Assembly: GCA_014337915.1 (NCBI GenBank)
Contig: QUBU01000024.1
Coordinates: 1-36,635, forward strand
DNA from: Gammaproteobacteria bacterium
Lineage (GTDB): Bacteria > Pseudomonadota > Gammaproteobacteria > Steroidobacterales > GCA-2729495
Direction of reading: 5' to 3'
Length of the DNA stretch: 36,635 nt
A model generated the notes under the pieces. The model worked only from the letters and a program-made list of their open reading frames with translations, had not been told where the DNA came from and ran no database searches. Positions 10,191 through 17,605 of the stretch are shown in pieces. The translations under genes were made by a program, and so were the position numbers. The first letter of the stretch is position 1. Each line of letters begins with the position of its first letter.

Positions 10191-11459
10191 TCAGTGGGTG
10201 CCATGCACCCGCAGTGCCCGCATCCGCTGCGAATACTGCTCCGACAGGTCACGCCAGCCGGCAATGCCGCAGGGCGCGGTGACCGGTGCGCCCTCCATGA
10301 AGGCCTGGATCTCGTCGCGGCGCGCCAGTCCATCCTCGTAGCCGAGGCGGATGAGTTCGCGTGTGTAGCCCTGCTCGAACAGCAGGTAGCTCGCCAGCTG
10401 GCGCCCGCCGTAGTTGAGCGCCCCCATGCCGTTCATCAGCAGCTGCACCGGCCTCGGCATCTCGTGCACATGGCGCACGGCAATCTCGCGGATGTCGCGG
10501 CTCGGCAGCATGATCAGCGCATCGATGTAGCGCAGCGGCGCCGAACCGACATCGCACTCCCGGTTCGGCTGGCATTCCAGCATCTGGTTGATGCGCGTCA
10601 GGCGCTCCAGGTCCTGCGACAGGCCATCCATGAACAGCGCATCGAGCACGTAGCCGGCGATGCGGCCGAGGCTGGGATAGGGAATCTCCTCTTCCGGTCC
10701 GGGGACCGGATCGAACTCCTCGTCGCGCACGCCGATGACCAGCAGCCGGTCCGCACCCAGGTGCACCGCGGGCGACAGCGGCGTCGCCTGGCGCATGGCG
10801 CCATCGCCAAAGTACTCGTTGTTGATGCGCACCGGCGGAAACATCATCGGCACGGCGATGCTCGCCATCAGGTGGTTGAGCGTGATGGTGTCGGGCCGCC
10901 CGACACGCCGCACCCGGTCCCAGGGCTGCAGGCTGCTGGCACCCTGGAAGAACGACACCGAACGCGCCGAGCCGTAGCCGGCCGCGGTGATCGCCACGGC
11001 ATCGAGGTAGCCGCGGTCGATCGATTCCTGGATGGCGTTCAGGTTGATGGCGCGGGTCAGCAGTTCACGCAGCGGTGAATTGTCGAGCAGGGAACGCGGA
11101 TTGGCCACGCCCAGGCCGCCGAAGATGATCGCCGCGGTCCAGTGTGCGCTGCTCTTGAGCATCGTCCAGGAATCGGCCCGGAACACGTGGTGGGAGCGGA
11201 AATGGCCCCAGACGCGCTCGAGGTCCGATATGGCATGGCGGAAGACCCGTGCCTGGCTGGCGATGACGGCAGCACTGATCGCGCCGGCCGAAGTGCCACT
11301 GATGATCGGGAACGGGTTGGGCGAGCGCCGCGGGAGGATCTCCGCGATCGCCTTCAGCACGCCCACCTGATAGGCGCCGCGTGCACCGCCTCCGGGCAGG
11401 ATCAGCCCGATGCGCCGATCCCGGGGCGAACCCGCCGTGCCCGCTCGCTTGTCCGGCAT
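10191..11459 (-). CDS. Patatin-like phospholipase family protein
   Basis: Probable serine acyl hydrolase of the bacterial patatin family; the substrate is unknown. It has 422 residues. The oxyanion-hole motif GGGARGAYQ is at 23-31. The nucleophile elbow GTSAG is at 55-59 with Ser57. The catalytic Asp is in DGA at 219-221, so the Ser-Asp dyad is complete. The N-terminus has no signal peptide, suggesting a cytoplasmic or membrane-associated enzyme. The last 150 residues lie beyond the catalytic domain and look helical and charged. It converges with rapZ (stops 10 bases apart) and is divergent from the methyltransferase pair. A TATAGT box at 11507-11512 could be its promoter. A role in phospholipid turnover is inference. 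Confidence 0.9.
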   Translation of the reverse strand: MPDKRAGTAGSPRDRRIGLILPGGGARGAYQVGVLKAIAEILPRRSPNPFPIISGTSAGAISAAVIASQARVFRHAISDLERVWGHFRSHHVFRADSWTMLKSSAHWTAAIIFGGLGVANPRSLLDNSPLRELLTRAINLNAIQESIDRGYLDAVAITAAGYGSARSVSFFQGASSLQPWDRVRRVGRPDTITLNHLMASIAVPMMFPPVRINNEYFGDGAMRQATPLSPAVHLGADRLLVIGVRDEEFDPVPGPEEEIPYPSLGRIAGYVLDALFMDGLSQDLERLTRINQMLECQPNRECDVGSAPLRYIDALIMLPSRDIREIAVRHVHEMPRPVQLLMNGMGALNYGGRQLASYLLFEQGYTRELIRLGYEDGLARRDEIQAFMEGAPVTAPCGIAGWRDLSEQYSQRMRALRVHGTH

Positions 11460-11506
11460 TGGTGCCCGAATCTCCCGAAGCAGCCTGCGACTGCAGTACC
11501 CGCAAG

Positions 11507-11512
11507 ACTATA
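11507..11512 (-). promoter_or_regulatory. Possible -10 box for the patatin-like gene
   Basis: TATAGT on the minus strand, about 48 bases before the ATG at 11459. TTGTGG lies 16 bases further upstream (plus 11529-11534) as a weak -35. Confidence 0.4.
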
Positions 11513-11599
11513 CGGGGCAGCTCCAGTGCCACAAGGTACCGCGTCAAGGCGAGCCGGGGTCGTGGCAACGCTGGCGGTTGCGGGCAGGTCCGTGCGTGC

Positions 11600-11628
11600 T
11601 TGGAGGGCCGTTGGTGGTTGGATAGACT
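11600..11628 (+). promoter_or_regulatory. Possible promoter for the methyltransferase pair
   Basis: TTGGAG (11600-11605), exactly 17 bases of spacer, then TAGACT (11623-11628). Predicted start near 11635, about 50 bases before the ATG at 11685. Matches are partial, but the spacing is ideal and the site lies in the only large gap of the region (11460-11684). Confidence 0.45.
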
Positions 11629-11684
11629 GCCGTCCTCCAGCAGCCCAGGGGCGGGTCCCGGCTGCTGCCAGGCCCGGAGACCGC

Positions 11685-12389
11685 ATGCAGGACAAACCGA
11701 ATCGATGGCGTACCCTGGCCCAGGGCGCATGGGATTATTTCCGGCATCCGGAACTTCGCGATCCCTGGGGCGGCCCCTTCAACAACCAGCAGGCACGCCA
11801 GGCACTGTTCCAGGCGCTGCTGCAGGCATTCCGGCCCTGGGCCATCGTCGAGACCGGTGCCTATCGCGGTTCGACGACCGAGTATTTCGCCGGCACCGGC
11901 CTGCCAGTCTTCAGCGCCGAACTCGACCTGCACGCCTATGCCTTTTCGCGTGCGCGGCTCTGGCGCGCTGCCAATGTCAGGATCAGCAACGGTGACAGCC
12001 GGGCAGTCCTGCGTGAATGGCTCGACGGCCCCATCGGCACCGGACGCGGCGCCAACACGTTCTTCTACCTCGACGCACACTGGGGTGAAGACCTGCCGCT
12101 TGCCGAGGAAATCGACCTGATCTTCGCGCGCTGCCCGGACGCCATCGTGATGATCGATGATTTCGAGGTTCCCGGGGACGGGGGCTACGGCTTTGACGAC
12201 TACGGCCCGGGCAAGGCGCTCAATGCCGGCTACATCGGCCCGGCCATGAAAGCGCACGGGCTGGCGGCGTTCTATCCGTCAACGCCCGCGGCCAGTGAAA
12301 GCGGTGCGCTGCGCGGCTGTGTCGTGCTCGCGAAGGCCCAGCTGCACGGCCAGACCCTCGCCGGGCTGTCGCTGCTGCGTGCCGCCTGA
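11685..12389 (+). CDS. Class I SAM methyltransferase-like protein
   Basis: 234 residues, soluble, no signal peptide. A glycine-containing loop after a strand (AIVETGAYRGSTTEYFA, about 50-66) fits SAM-binding motif I. An acidic residue after the next strand (VFSAELDLHAY) fits motif II. FFYLDAHWGEDLPLAEEIDL and IVMIDDFEVPGDGGYGFDDY fit the later core strands; the DAHW element is common in sugar-modifying methyltransferases. The substrate is unknown. The ATG at 11685 has GGAG 8-11 bases upstream (ggcccggagaccgc). Its stop is followed about 100 bases later by an FkbM-type methyltransferase on the same strand, so the two may act on one glycan or lipid. It could be a non-enzymatic relative; no product can be assigned. 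Confidence 0.75.
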   Translation: MQDKPNRWRTLAQGAWDYFRHPELRDPWGGPFNNQQARQALFQALLQAFRPWAIVETGAYRGSTTEYFAGTGLPVFSAELDLHAYAFSRARLWRAANVRISNGDSRAVLREWLDGPIGTGRGANTFFYLDAHWGEDLPLAEEIDLIFARCPDAIVMIDDFEVPGDGGYGFDDYGPGKALNAGYIGPAMKAHGLAAFYPSTPAASESGALRGCVVLAKAQLHGQTLAGLSLLRAA

Positions 12390-12480
12390 TGCCGGACGGT
12401 CGGCCCGGGGCGCGCCCGGGCGCTGATCCGGACCGGCCGCTGCAACCCGGGTACGGCGCCGACCGGCAGGGTGGCGTGGA

Positions 12481-12486
12481 AGGAGG
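12481..12486 (+). promoter_or_regulatory. Strong ribosome binding site that fixes the FkbM-type gene start
   Basis: AGGAGG, 7 bases before the ATG at 12494. It argues against the in-frame ATG at 12389, which overlaps the previous stop as TGATG but would add 35 Gly/Pro-rich codons foreign to the family. Confidence 0.75.
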
Positions 12487-12493
12487 CTTCACG

Positions 12494-13213
12494 ATGATCA
12501 TGCGGCGGCTGCTCAGGAAACTGGGCATCTCCAGTGGTGGCAAGCCGAACGCGGCGGTGCCGGCGGCGCCCGAGGATAGCTTCCTCAAGGCCTGCCGCGG
12601 GGTCCTGCACATCGGCGCGAACTCCGGGCAGGAGCGCGAGACCTATGCGCGACTGCGTCTCCCGGTGGTCTGGTTCGAGGCGCTGCCGCAGGTCTTCGCG
12701 GAGCTGCAGGCCAACATCGCGCCCTTTCCCGACCAGGTCGCCATTTGCGCGCTGCTGGCCGACCAGGACGGCCAGAAGCACCTGTTCCGGGTCGCGAGCA
12801 ACAACGGTGCCTCGTCGTCGATCCTGGAATTCAAGCACCACAAGGACATCTGGCCCGACGTGGAGTATGTCGACTCGATCGAGATGGAATCCGCAACCCT
12901 GCCGACCGTGCTGGCGGCCCACGGTGTCGACCTCTCCCGCTACGATGCGCTCGTCATGGATACGCAGGGTTCGGAGCAGCTGATCCTGCAGGGTGCGGGA
13001 TCGGTCCTCGACGGCATCCGGTTCATCAAGACCGAGGCAGCAGATTTCGAATCGTACGAGAACTGCGCCACCGTCGCTTCGCTGACGGCATTCCTCGAGG
13101 CGCGGGGATTCCGTCTGCTGCGCAAGGACCGGTTCGCGACCCACCCGACGCTCGGCGCCTATTACGATGTGCTCTTCGAGCGCTCCGCCAGGACGCCGGC
13201 TGTGGACAGCTGA
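12494..13213 (+). CDS. FkbM family methyltransferase
   Basis: 239 residues, probably cytoplasmic. Family features are the N-terminal HIGANSGQERETYARL motif I (about 38-53), VVWFEALPQVFAELQANI (motif II acidic residue), SNNGASSSIL, the VDSIEMESATLPTVL strand before the LVMDTQGSEQLILQGA segment, and IKTEAADFESY. Together these define the FkbM fold. Such enzymes usually O-methylate sugars on surface glycans or natural products; the substrate here is unknown. The first 25 residues are basic (MIMRRLLRKLGIS). It is the second gene of a pair with the methyltransferase-like gene at 11685 and ends 7 bases before the convergent ldhA stop. A terminator for it lies inside ldhA at 13251-13270. Confidence 0.88.
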   Translation: MIMRRLLRKLGISSGGKPNAAVPAAPEDSFLKACRGVLHIGANSGQERETYARLRLPVVWFEALPQVFAELQANIAPFPDQVAICALLADQDGQKHLFRVASNNGASSSILEFKHHKDIWPDVEYVDSIEMESATLPTVLAAHGVDLSRYDALVMDTQGSEQLILQGAGSVLDGIRFIKTEAADFESYENCATVASLTAFLEARGFRLLRKDRFATHPTLGAYYDVLFERSARTPAVDS

Positions 13214-13220
13214 GGCGCAG

Positions 13221-14228
13221 TCAGCCGGCCGACGGGCTTTCGACCTGATTGACCGGCACGCCGGTTTTTTCCAGGCTGCTGAGGTTGGACAGCGTCGTCG
13301 CCGCGATCTGCTGGAGCGCCTCGGCCGTCAGGAAGGCCTGGTGGCTGGTGACGAGCACGTTCGGAAAGGTCAGCAACCGGGCCAGCTGGTCGTCGGAGAT
13401 CCCCGACTCCGAGAGATCCTCGAAAAAGATCCCCTCCTCTTCCTCGTAGACATCGAGGCAGGCCCCGCCGATCTGCTTCTTCTTCAGTGCATGGATCAGC
13501 GCATGGGTATCGATCAGCGCTCCCCGGCCGGTGTTGACCAGGATCACCCCGGGCTTCAGCCGTGCCAGCGATGCGGCATCGATCATGTGGTGGGTGCCCC
13601 TGGTCAGGGGTACATGCAGCGAAATGATGTCCGACGCGCCCAGCAGTTCCTCCAGGGCGACGTAGCGAATGCCCTCGGTTGCCGCGAACTGGCTGTCGGG
13701 GCACAGGTCATGGGCCAGGACCTGGCAGCCCAGGCCGCGGAAAATCCGGCACATGACCCGGCCGATATTGCCGGTGCCGACGATACCCACCGTCTTGCCG
13801 CAGAGATCGAAGCCCACGAGACCGTCGAGCGAGAAGTTGAGCTCGCGCACCCGTGCATGGGCCCGGTGGATTTTCCGGTTCAGGGTCAGCAGCAGCGCCA
13901 GGGCATGCTCGGCGACCGCATGCGGCGAGTAGGCCGGCACCCGCAGCACGGGGATCCCCGCGGCGGCGGCTGCCTGCAGGTCGACGTGGTTGAAGCCCGC
14001 GCAGCGCAGGGCGATGGCCCTGACGCCGCCGTCCTTCAGCGTCCGGATCACCGGGGCGCTGACCCGGTCGTTCACAAAGCTGCAGACGGCATCGTAGCCC
14101 GCAGCGAGGCCCGCGGTCTCGGGGCCCAGCCTGGCTTCGGCGAACACGATGTCGTGCCCATGTGCCTCATTGGCCGCGCGGAAGACGTCCTTCTCGTAGC
14201 GGTGGGTATCGAAAAACAGGATCTTCAT
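13221..14228 (-). CDS. ldhA: D-lactate dehydrogenase (LdhA-type 2-hydroxyacid dehydrogenase)
   Basis: NAD-dependent cytoplasmic enzyme reducing pyruvate to D-lactate. It has 335 residues (E. coli LdhA 329). The N-terminal IALRCAGFNHVDL and VPAYSPHAVAEHAL segments closely resemble LdhA. The NAD loop is GTGNIG (151-156). The catalytic trio is R235 (NTGRGALID), E264 (in YEEEEG) and H296 (TSHQAFLTAEAL). The FFEDLSESGISDDQL segment is also LdhA-like, which separates it from other 2-hydroxyacid dehydrogenases. The ATG at 14228 is chosen from the conserved MKILFFDTHRYEK start; the longer upstream frame overlaps the peroxiredoxin gene. Transcribed divergently from that gene, with 97 bases between. 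Confidence 0.92.
   Translation of the reverse strand: MKILFFDTHRYEKDVFRAANEAHGHDIVFAEARLGPETAGLAAGYDAVCSFVNDRVSAPVIRTLKDGGVRAIALRCAGFNHVDLQAAAAAGIPVLRVPAYSPHAVAEHALALLLTLNRKIHRAHARVRELNFSLDGLVGFDLCGKTVGIVGTGNIGRVMCRIFRGLGCQVLAHDLCPDSQFAATEGIRYVALEELLGASDIISLHVPLTRGTHHMIDAASLARLKPGVILVNTGRGALIDTHALIHALKKKQIGGACLDVYEEEEGIFFEDLSESGISDDQLARLLTFPNVLVTSHQAFLTAEALQQIAATTLSNLSSLEKTGVPVNQVESPSAG
13251..13270 (+). terminator. Intrinsic terminator for the methyltransferase pair, inside ldhA
   Basis: A GACCGG-CACG-CCGGTT hairpin followed by a run of six T on the plus strand. It lies 37 bases after the FkbM-type stop, within the antisense of the last codons of ldhA (Lys-Thr-Gly-Val-Pro-Val). The stem is short (5-6 pairs) but the T-run is clean. 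Confidence 0.65.
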
Positions 14229-14288
14229 GCCGACCGGCTCCAGCCTGACCAGCACGAATGGTACGACGTTGCGGCACCCGCCCGGTGT

Positions 14289-14294
14289 TAAGAT
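14289..14294 (+). promoter_or_regulatory. Possible -10 box for the peroxiredoxin gene
   Basis: TAAGAT, 31 bases before the ATG at 14326. It belongs to a recurring TAAGNT set in this window. TTGCGG lies 14 bases upstream, which is too close for a good -35. Confidence 0.35.
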
Positions 14295-14325
14295 CGGAGC
14301 CGACAACGGACCGGGGAGCAGGACC

Positions 14326-14874
14326 ATGCAAGGATCCCAGTGGCATCGATGGCTGGCGGCGGCGCTCGCCCTGCTGGGCCTGGCCGCGGTTGGCGCGGTG
14401 CGGGCCGAAGTGGCGGTGGGCCAGCCGGCACCGGACTTCCGGCTGCAGGACCAGAACGGCAAATGGCACACGCTGGCGGACCATCGTGGCCAGTGGATCG
14501 TGCTGTATTTCTACCCCAAGGACCAGACGCCGGGCTGCACCAAGGAAGCCTGTGCGTTCCGCGACAACATCTTCGCCTTCGAAGCCCTTGGCGCAGTGGT
14601 GCTCGGCGTCAGTCTCGACGATGTCGCCTCCCATGACGAGTTCGCGAAGAAGTACAGCCTGCCCTTCCCGCTGCTGGCCGACACTGGCGGCACGGTGACC
14701 AACCTCTACGGGGTGATGGGCGGCTTCGGCCCGATCAAGCTGGCCAAGCGCCAGTCGTTCCTGATCGCACCCGACGGCAGGATTGCCCGGCACTACGCGA
14801 GCGTCGAGCCCGAGAAGCACTCCGCCGAGGTGCTGGCGGACCTCAAGGCGCTGGGCGCGAAGAAGTCATCCTGA
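14326..14874 (+). CDS. Exported peroxiredoxin (Bcp/PrxQ type)
   Basis: Thiol peroxidase that reduces hydroperoxides. It has 182 residues. A signal peptide covers about residues 1-27 (WLAAALALLGLAAVGAVRA, cleavage before EVAVGQ), so the protein should act in the periplasm, unlike cytosolic E. coli Bcp. The active-site motif is TPGCTKEAC, with the peroxidatic cysteine C71 and resolving cysteine C76 five residues apart, the atypical 2-Cys PrxQ arrangement. The rest of the fold is intact (VLGVSLDDVASHDEFAKKYSLPFPLLAD). The start at 14326 has GGGGAGCAGG upstream. The longer upstream frame overlaps ldhA and would spoil the signal. Its last 9 bases overlap the convergent transporter gene. Confidence 0.92.
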   Translation: MQGSQWHRWLAAALALLGLAAVGAVRAEVAVGQPAPDFRLQDQNGKWHTLADHRGQWIVLYFYPKDQTPGCTKEACAFRDNIFAFEALGAVVLGVSLDDVASHDEFAKKYSLPFPLLADTGGTVTNLYGVMGGFGPIKLAKRQSFLIAPDGRIARHYASVEPEKHSAEVLADLKALGAKKSS

Positions 14875-16155
14875 GGCGGGTGGTGCCTGGCGTTCGGCGC
14901 GCCGCCCCAGCCACCAGCCGTTGAGGGCCCAGGCGCCGGCGAGCACGGCGCCGAGCAGCGCCACGCCGGAAGCGGACAGGCCACCGCCCTCCAGCGCGCC
15001 CTTGACCTGCGCGGACAGGGCATCGCCGCCCCGGTAGACCGGGACGTCGATCAGGTTCTTGGCCTTGTACTTGCTCTCGGTATCCACGCGGCTGAAGAGC
15101 ATCTCGCGCGCCGGGCGGATGAATGCGTACTCGCCGGCGCGCCGCGCCACGAACACCACGGCCAGCACCGCGAAGCTGTTGAATAGTGCCAGCGCCGTGA
15201 AACCGGCCACCATGGCCACCGGGATCACCGTCAGCAGGACCATGACGCCGAGGCGCGAGGCCACCCGGCCGGTGATGAACAGCTGCGACACCACTGCCAG
15301 CGACTGCACGATGTAGTCGAGGCGGCTGAAGACCCGGGTGCGCTCCTCGATGTCCGGGAAGGTCTCGGTCACCAGCCGCAGCTGCTCGAAGTACAGGAAG
15401 GTATTCACCGAGGCCAGCAGCACGACAAACAGCGCGATGCCGAGCAGGTAGGGCGACTTCAGGACCAGCGAGAACCCGGCGAACGGGTTGCCGCCCATGG
15501 CGCGCTCGCCGACAGCCGCCGCGCCATGCCGCGCCGGGGCGCTGGACCAGATGGCCAGCAGGCGGCGCTGGCAGGCGATGGCGACAGCGAAGAACGCCGC
15601 ACCCAGGAAGAGCACTCCCGAGTTGCCGATATGCCCGACCGTCAGGTCCGTCAGCAGCGGTCCGACCAGCGCGCCGGTGGTGCCGCCGGCAGCGATGACA
15701 CCGAACAGCCGGTGCGTCTGGCCGGTGTCGAAAAGTTCCAGCAGGAAGCTCCAGAAGACCGAGACGATGAACAGGTTCAGCACGCTGATCCAGACGTAGA
15801 AGAACTCGCCGAAGGCCAGGTACCCGGCCTCGGTGGAAAACGCCAGCCCGACCGCCACCAGCGACAGCATGACGAAGCCGTATATCAGCGGCAGGAACGC
15901 CGAGCGCCGGAAGCGCGTGCACAGCCAGCCGTAGGCCGGCACGATGAGGATGGACGCCACCCAGGTCACCAGGTAGAGGTCGGTGACCCGCTCCCTGCCG
16001 AGGATGGTGCCCACCGTCTCGCGCACCGGGCGTACCGCGAAATAGCCGCCCAGCACGCAGAAGAACAGCAGGAATGCCGCCACCACCGCCGGCGCCTCCG
16101 CCGGTTCCACCTGCGCGACCCGGCCCAGCAGGCCGCGCCCGGTACCACGCTTCAC
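14866..16155 (-). CDS. MFS / nucleotide-exchanger-like (Npt1/Tlc-type) membrane transporter
   Basis: 429 residues with about 12 hydrophobic helices. The N-terminal FCVLGGYFAVRPVRETVGTILG, the mid-protein DTGQTHRLFGVIAAGGTTGALVGP, and the C-terminal GEYAFIRPAREMLFSRVDTESKYKAKNLIDVPVYRGGDAL recall the NTP/NDP-exchanger-related branch of the major facilitator superfamily. That branch is known for ATP/ADP exchange in intracellular bacteria and plastids but also has many members of unknown substrate in free-living proteobacteria. The start is a GTG overlapping the pyruvate kinase stop (GTGA), so it is the last gene of tkt-gap-pgk-pyk. The substrate cannot be read from sequence. Its 3' end overlaps the convergent peroxiredoxin gene by 9 bases. 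Confidence 0.8.
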   Translation of the reverse strand: MKRGTGRGLLGRVAQVEPAEAPAVVAAFLLFFCVLGGYFAVRPVRETVGTILGRERVTDLYLVTWVASILIVPAYGWLCTRFRRSAFLPLIYGFVMLSLVAVGLAFSTEAGYLAFGEFFYVWISVLNLFIVSVFWSFLLELFDTGQTHRLFGVIAAGGTTGALVGPLLTDLTVGHIGNSGVLFLGAAFFAVAIACQRRLLAIWSSAPARHGAAAVGERAMGGNPFAGFSLVLKSPYLLGIALFVVLLASVNTFLYFEQLRLVTETFPDIEERTRVFSRLDYIVQSLAVVSQLFITGRVASRLGVMVLLTVIPVAMVAGFTALALFNSFAVLAVVFVARRAGEYAFIRPAREMLFSRVDTESKYKAKNLIDVPVYRGGDALSAQVKGALEGGGLSASGVALLGAVLAGAWALNGWWLGRRAERQAPPASG

Positions 16156-17582
16156 CGCGCTGCGACCCGCAGGATCTTCATGCCGTTGGTGCCACCCGAC
16201 ACGCCGGTGAAGTCGCCCTTGGTGATGATCACCAGGTCGCCCTCCTCCACGTGGCCCATGGCGCGCAGGACCCCGATCATCTCGTCGTTGACCAGCGCCG
16301 GATCGGAGTGGGTGATGTCGAAAGCCACCGGGTAGACCCCGCGGTACAGCTGCACGCGCCGCCGCGTGGCCTCGTGGCGCGTGAAGGCGAAGATGGGGAT
16401 ATCGGTGCGCACCCGCGACATCCACAGCGGCGTGCTGCCGGACTCGGTCAGGGCCATGATCGCCTGCGGCCGCAGGTGGTTGGCGGAGTACATGACGGCC
16501 ATGGCAATGGCCTCGTCGACCGCCTCGAACTGGTCGTCGGCCCGGTCGCGCGGGCGCCCGCCGGAGAACTGGTAGGTCTCGGCGCCGACGCAGACCTCGG
16601 CCATGGCGGCCACCGCCCGCACCGGGAACTCGCCCACCGCGGACTCGGCCGAGAGCATGACCGCATCGGTACCGTCGATGACCGCATTGGCCACGTCCGA
16701 CACCTCGGCACGGGTCGGCATACGCTGGTGGACCATGGATTCCATCATCTGCGTCGCTGTGATCGCCACCTTGTGGCGGGCGCGGGTCTCGCGCAGGATC
16801 TTCTTCTGCAGGCCGGTGAGCCCGGCGTAGCCCATCTCCACGCCAAGGTCGCCGCGGGCGACCATCACCGCATCCGAGGCATCGATGATGCTCTCGAGGT
16901 TGGCCACCGCCTCGGCACGCTCGATCTTCGCGATCAGGTGGCCACTGCCGCCGGCACGGCGCAGCAGGTCGCGCGCCTCGTGCATGTCGTCGGCACCGCG
17001 CACGAAGGACACTGCGAGCCAGTCGATGCCGGCCGCGGCGGCCTGGCGGATGTCGTCCTTGTCCTTTGCCGTCAGCGCCGGTGCCGAAAGCCCGCCACCC
17101 TGGCGATTGATGCCCTTGTTGTCGGAGAGCTGGCCACCGGCGGTGACGGTGCAGTACACGCGGGTCCCGTCGACCTTGCCGACACTCATGACGATCTGGC
17201 CATCGTCGAGCAGCAGCACGTCGCCGCGGGTCACGTCCTGCGGCAGGCGTTCATAGGCCACGCCGACGCCATTGATGTCACCCGCCTGCGGGTCCATCGC
17301 GGTATCGAGAACGAAATCCTGGCCTTCCCTGAGCGTCACCGGGCCAGCGCGGAAACGGTGGATGCGGATCTTCGGTCCCTGCAGGTCGCCGAGAATCGCC
17401 ACGTACTTCCCCGCGGCGGCGGACAGCTCGCGGACCTGGCCGATCTGGCGCACGCGGTCCTCCCAGCTGCCGTGGGAACAATTGATGCGCACGACATCGG
17501 CGCCGGCGGCAATGATTTCGGCCAGCACCCCCGGCTTGTCGGTGGCCGGGCCGAGGGTGGCGATGATCTTGGTTCTGCGCAT
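16152..17582 (-). CDS. pyk: Pyruvate kinase
   Basis: Makes pyruvate and ATP from PEP and ADP. 476 residues from the ATG at 17582 (a TTG two codons earlier is also possible). The A domain has MRRTKIIATLGPA, then a B-domain lid (about 70-170), then AVSFVRGADDM, LIAKIERAEA, MVARGDLGVEMGY and the active-site TQMMESMVHQRMPTRAEVSDVANAVIDGTDAVMLSAESAVGEFPVRAV. The C domain (about 345-476) is full length, so allosteric control is possible. The substrate-binding NFSHG motif reads NCSHG here. The gene starts 23 bases after pgk and overlaps the transporter downstream, placing it fourth of five in the operon. Confidence 0.97.
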   Translation of the reverse strand: MRRTKIIATLGPATDKPGVLAEIIAAGADVVRINCSHGSWEDRVRQIGQVRELSAAAGKYVAILGDLQGPKIRIHRFRAGPVTLREGQDFVLDTAMDPQAGDINGVGVAYERLPQDVTRGDVLLLDDGQIVMSVGKVDGTRVYCTVTAGGQLSDNKGINRQGGGLSAPALTAKDKDDIRQAAAAGIDWLAVSFVRGADDMHEARDLLRRAGGSGHLIAKIERAEAVANLESIIDASDAVMVARGDLGVEMGYAGLTGLQKKILRETRARHKVAITATQMMESMVHQRMPTRAEVSDVANAVIDGTDAVMLSAESAVGEFPVRAVAAMAEVCVGAETYQFSGGRPRDRADDQFEAVDEAIAMAVMYSANHLRPQAIMALTESGSTPLWMSRVRTDIPIFAFTRHEATRRRVQLYRGVYPVAFDITHSDPALVNDEMIGVLRAMGHVEEGDLVIITKGDFTGVSGGTNGMKILRVAAR

Positions 17583-17605
17583 GTGCAACTGCCCGTGCCG
17601 GCGGC

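Noticed and set aside
12389-12493. Longer N-terminus for the FkbM-type protein starting at 12389
   Set aside because: The ATG overlaps the previous stop, but the added 35 residues are Gly/Pro-rich and a strong AGGAGG sits before the ATG at 12494.
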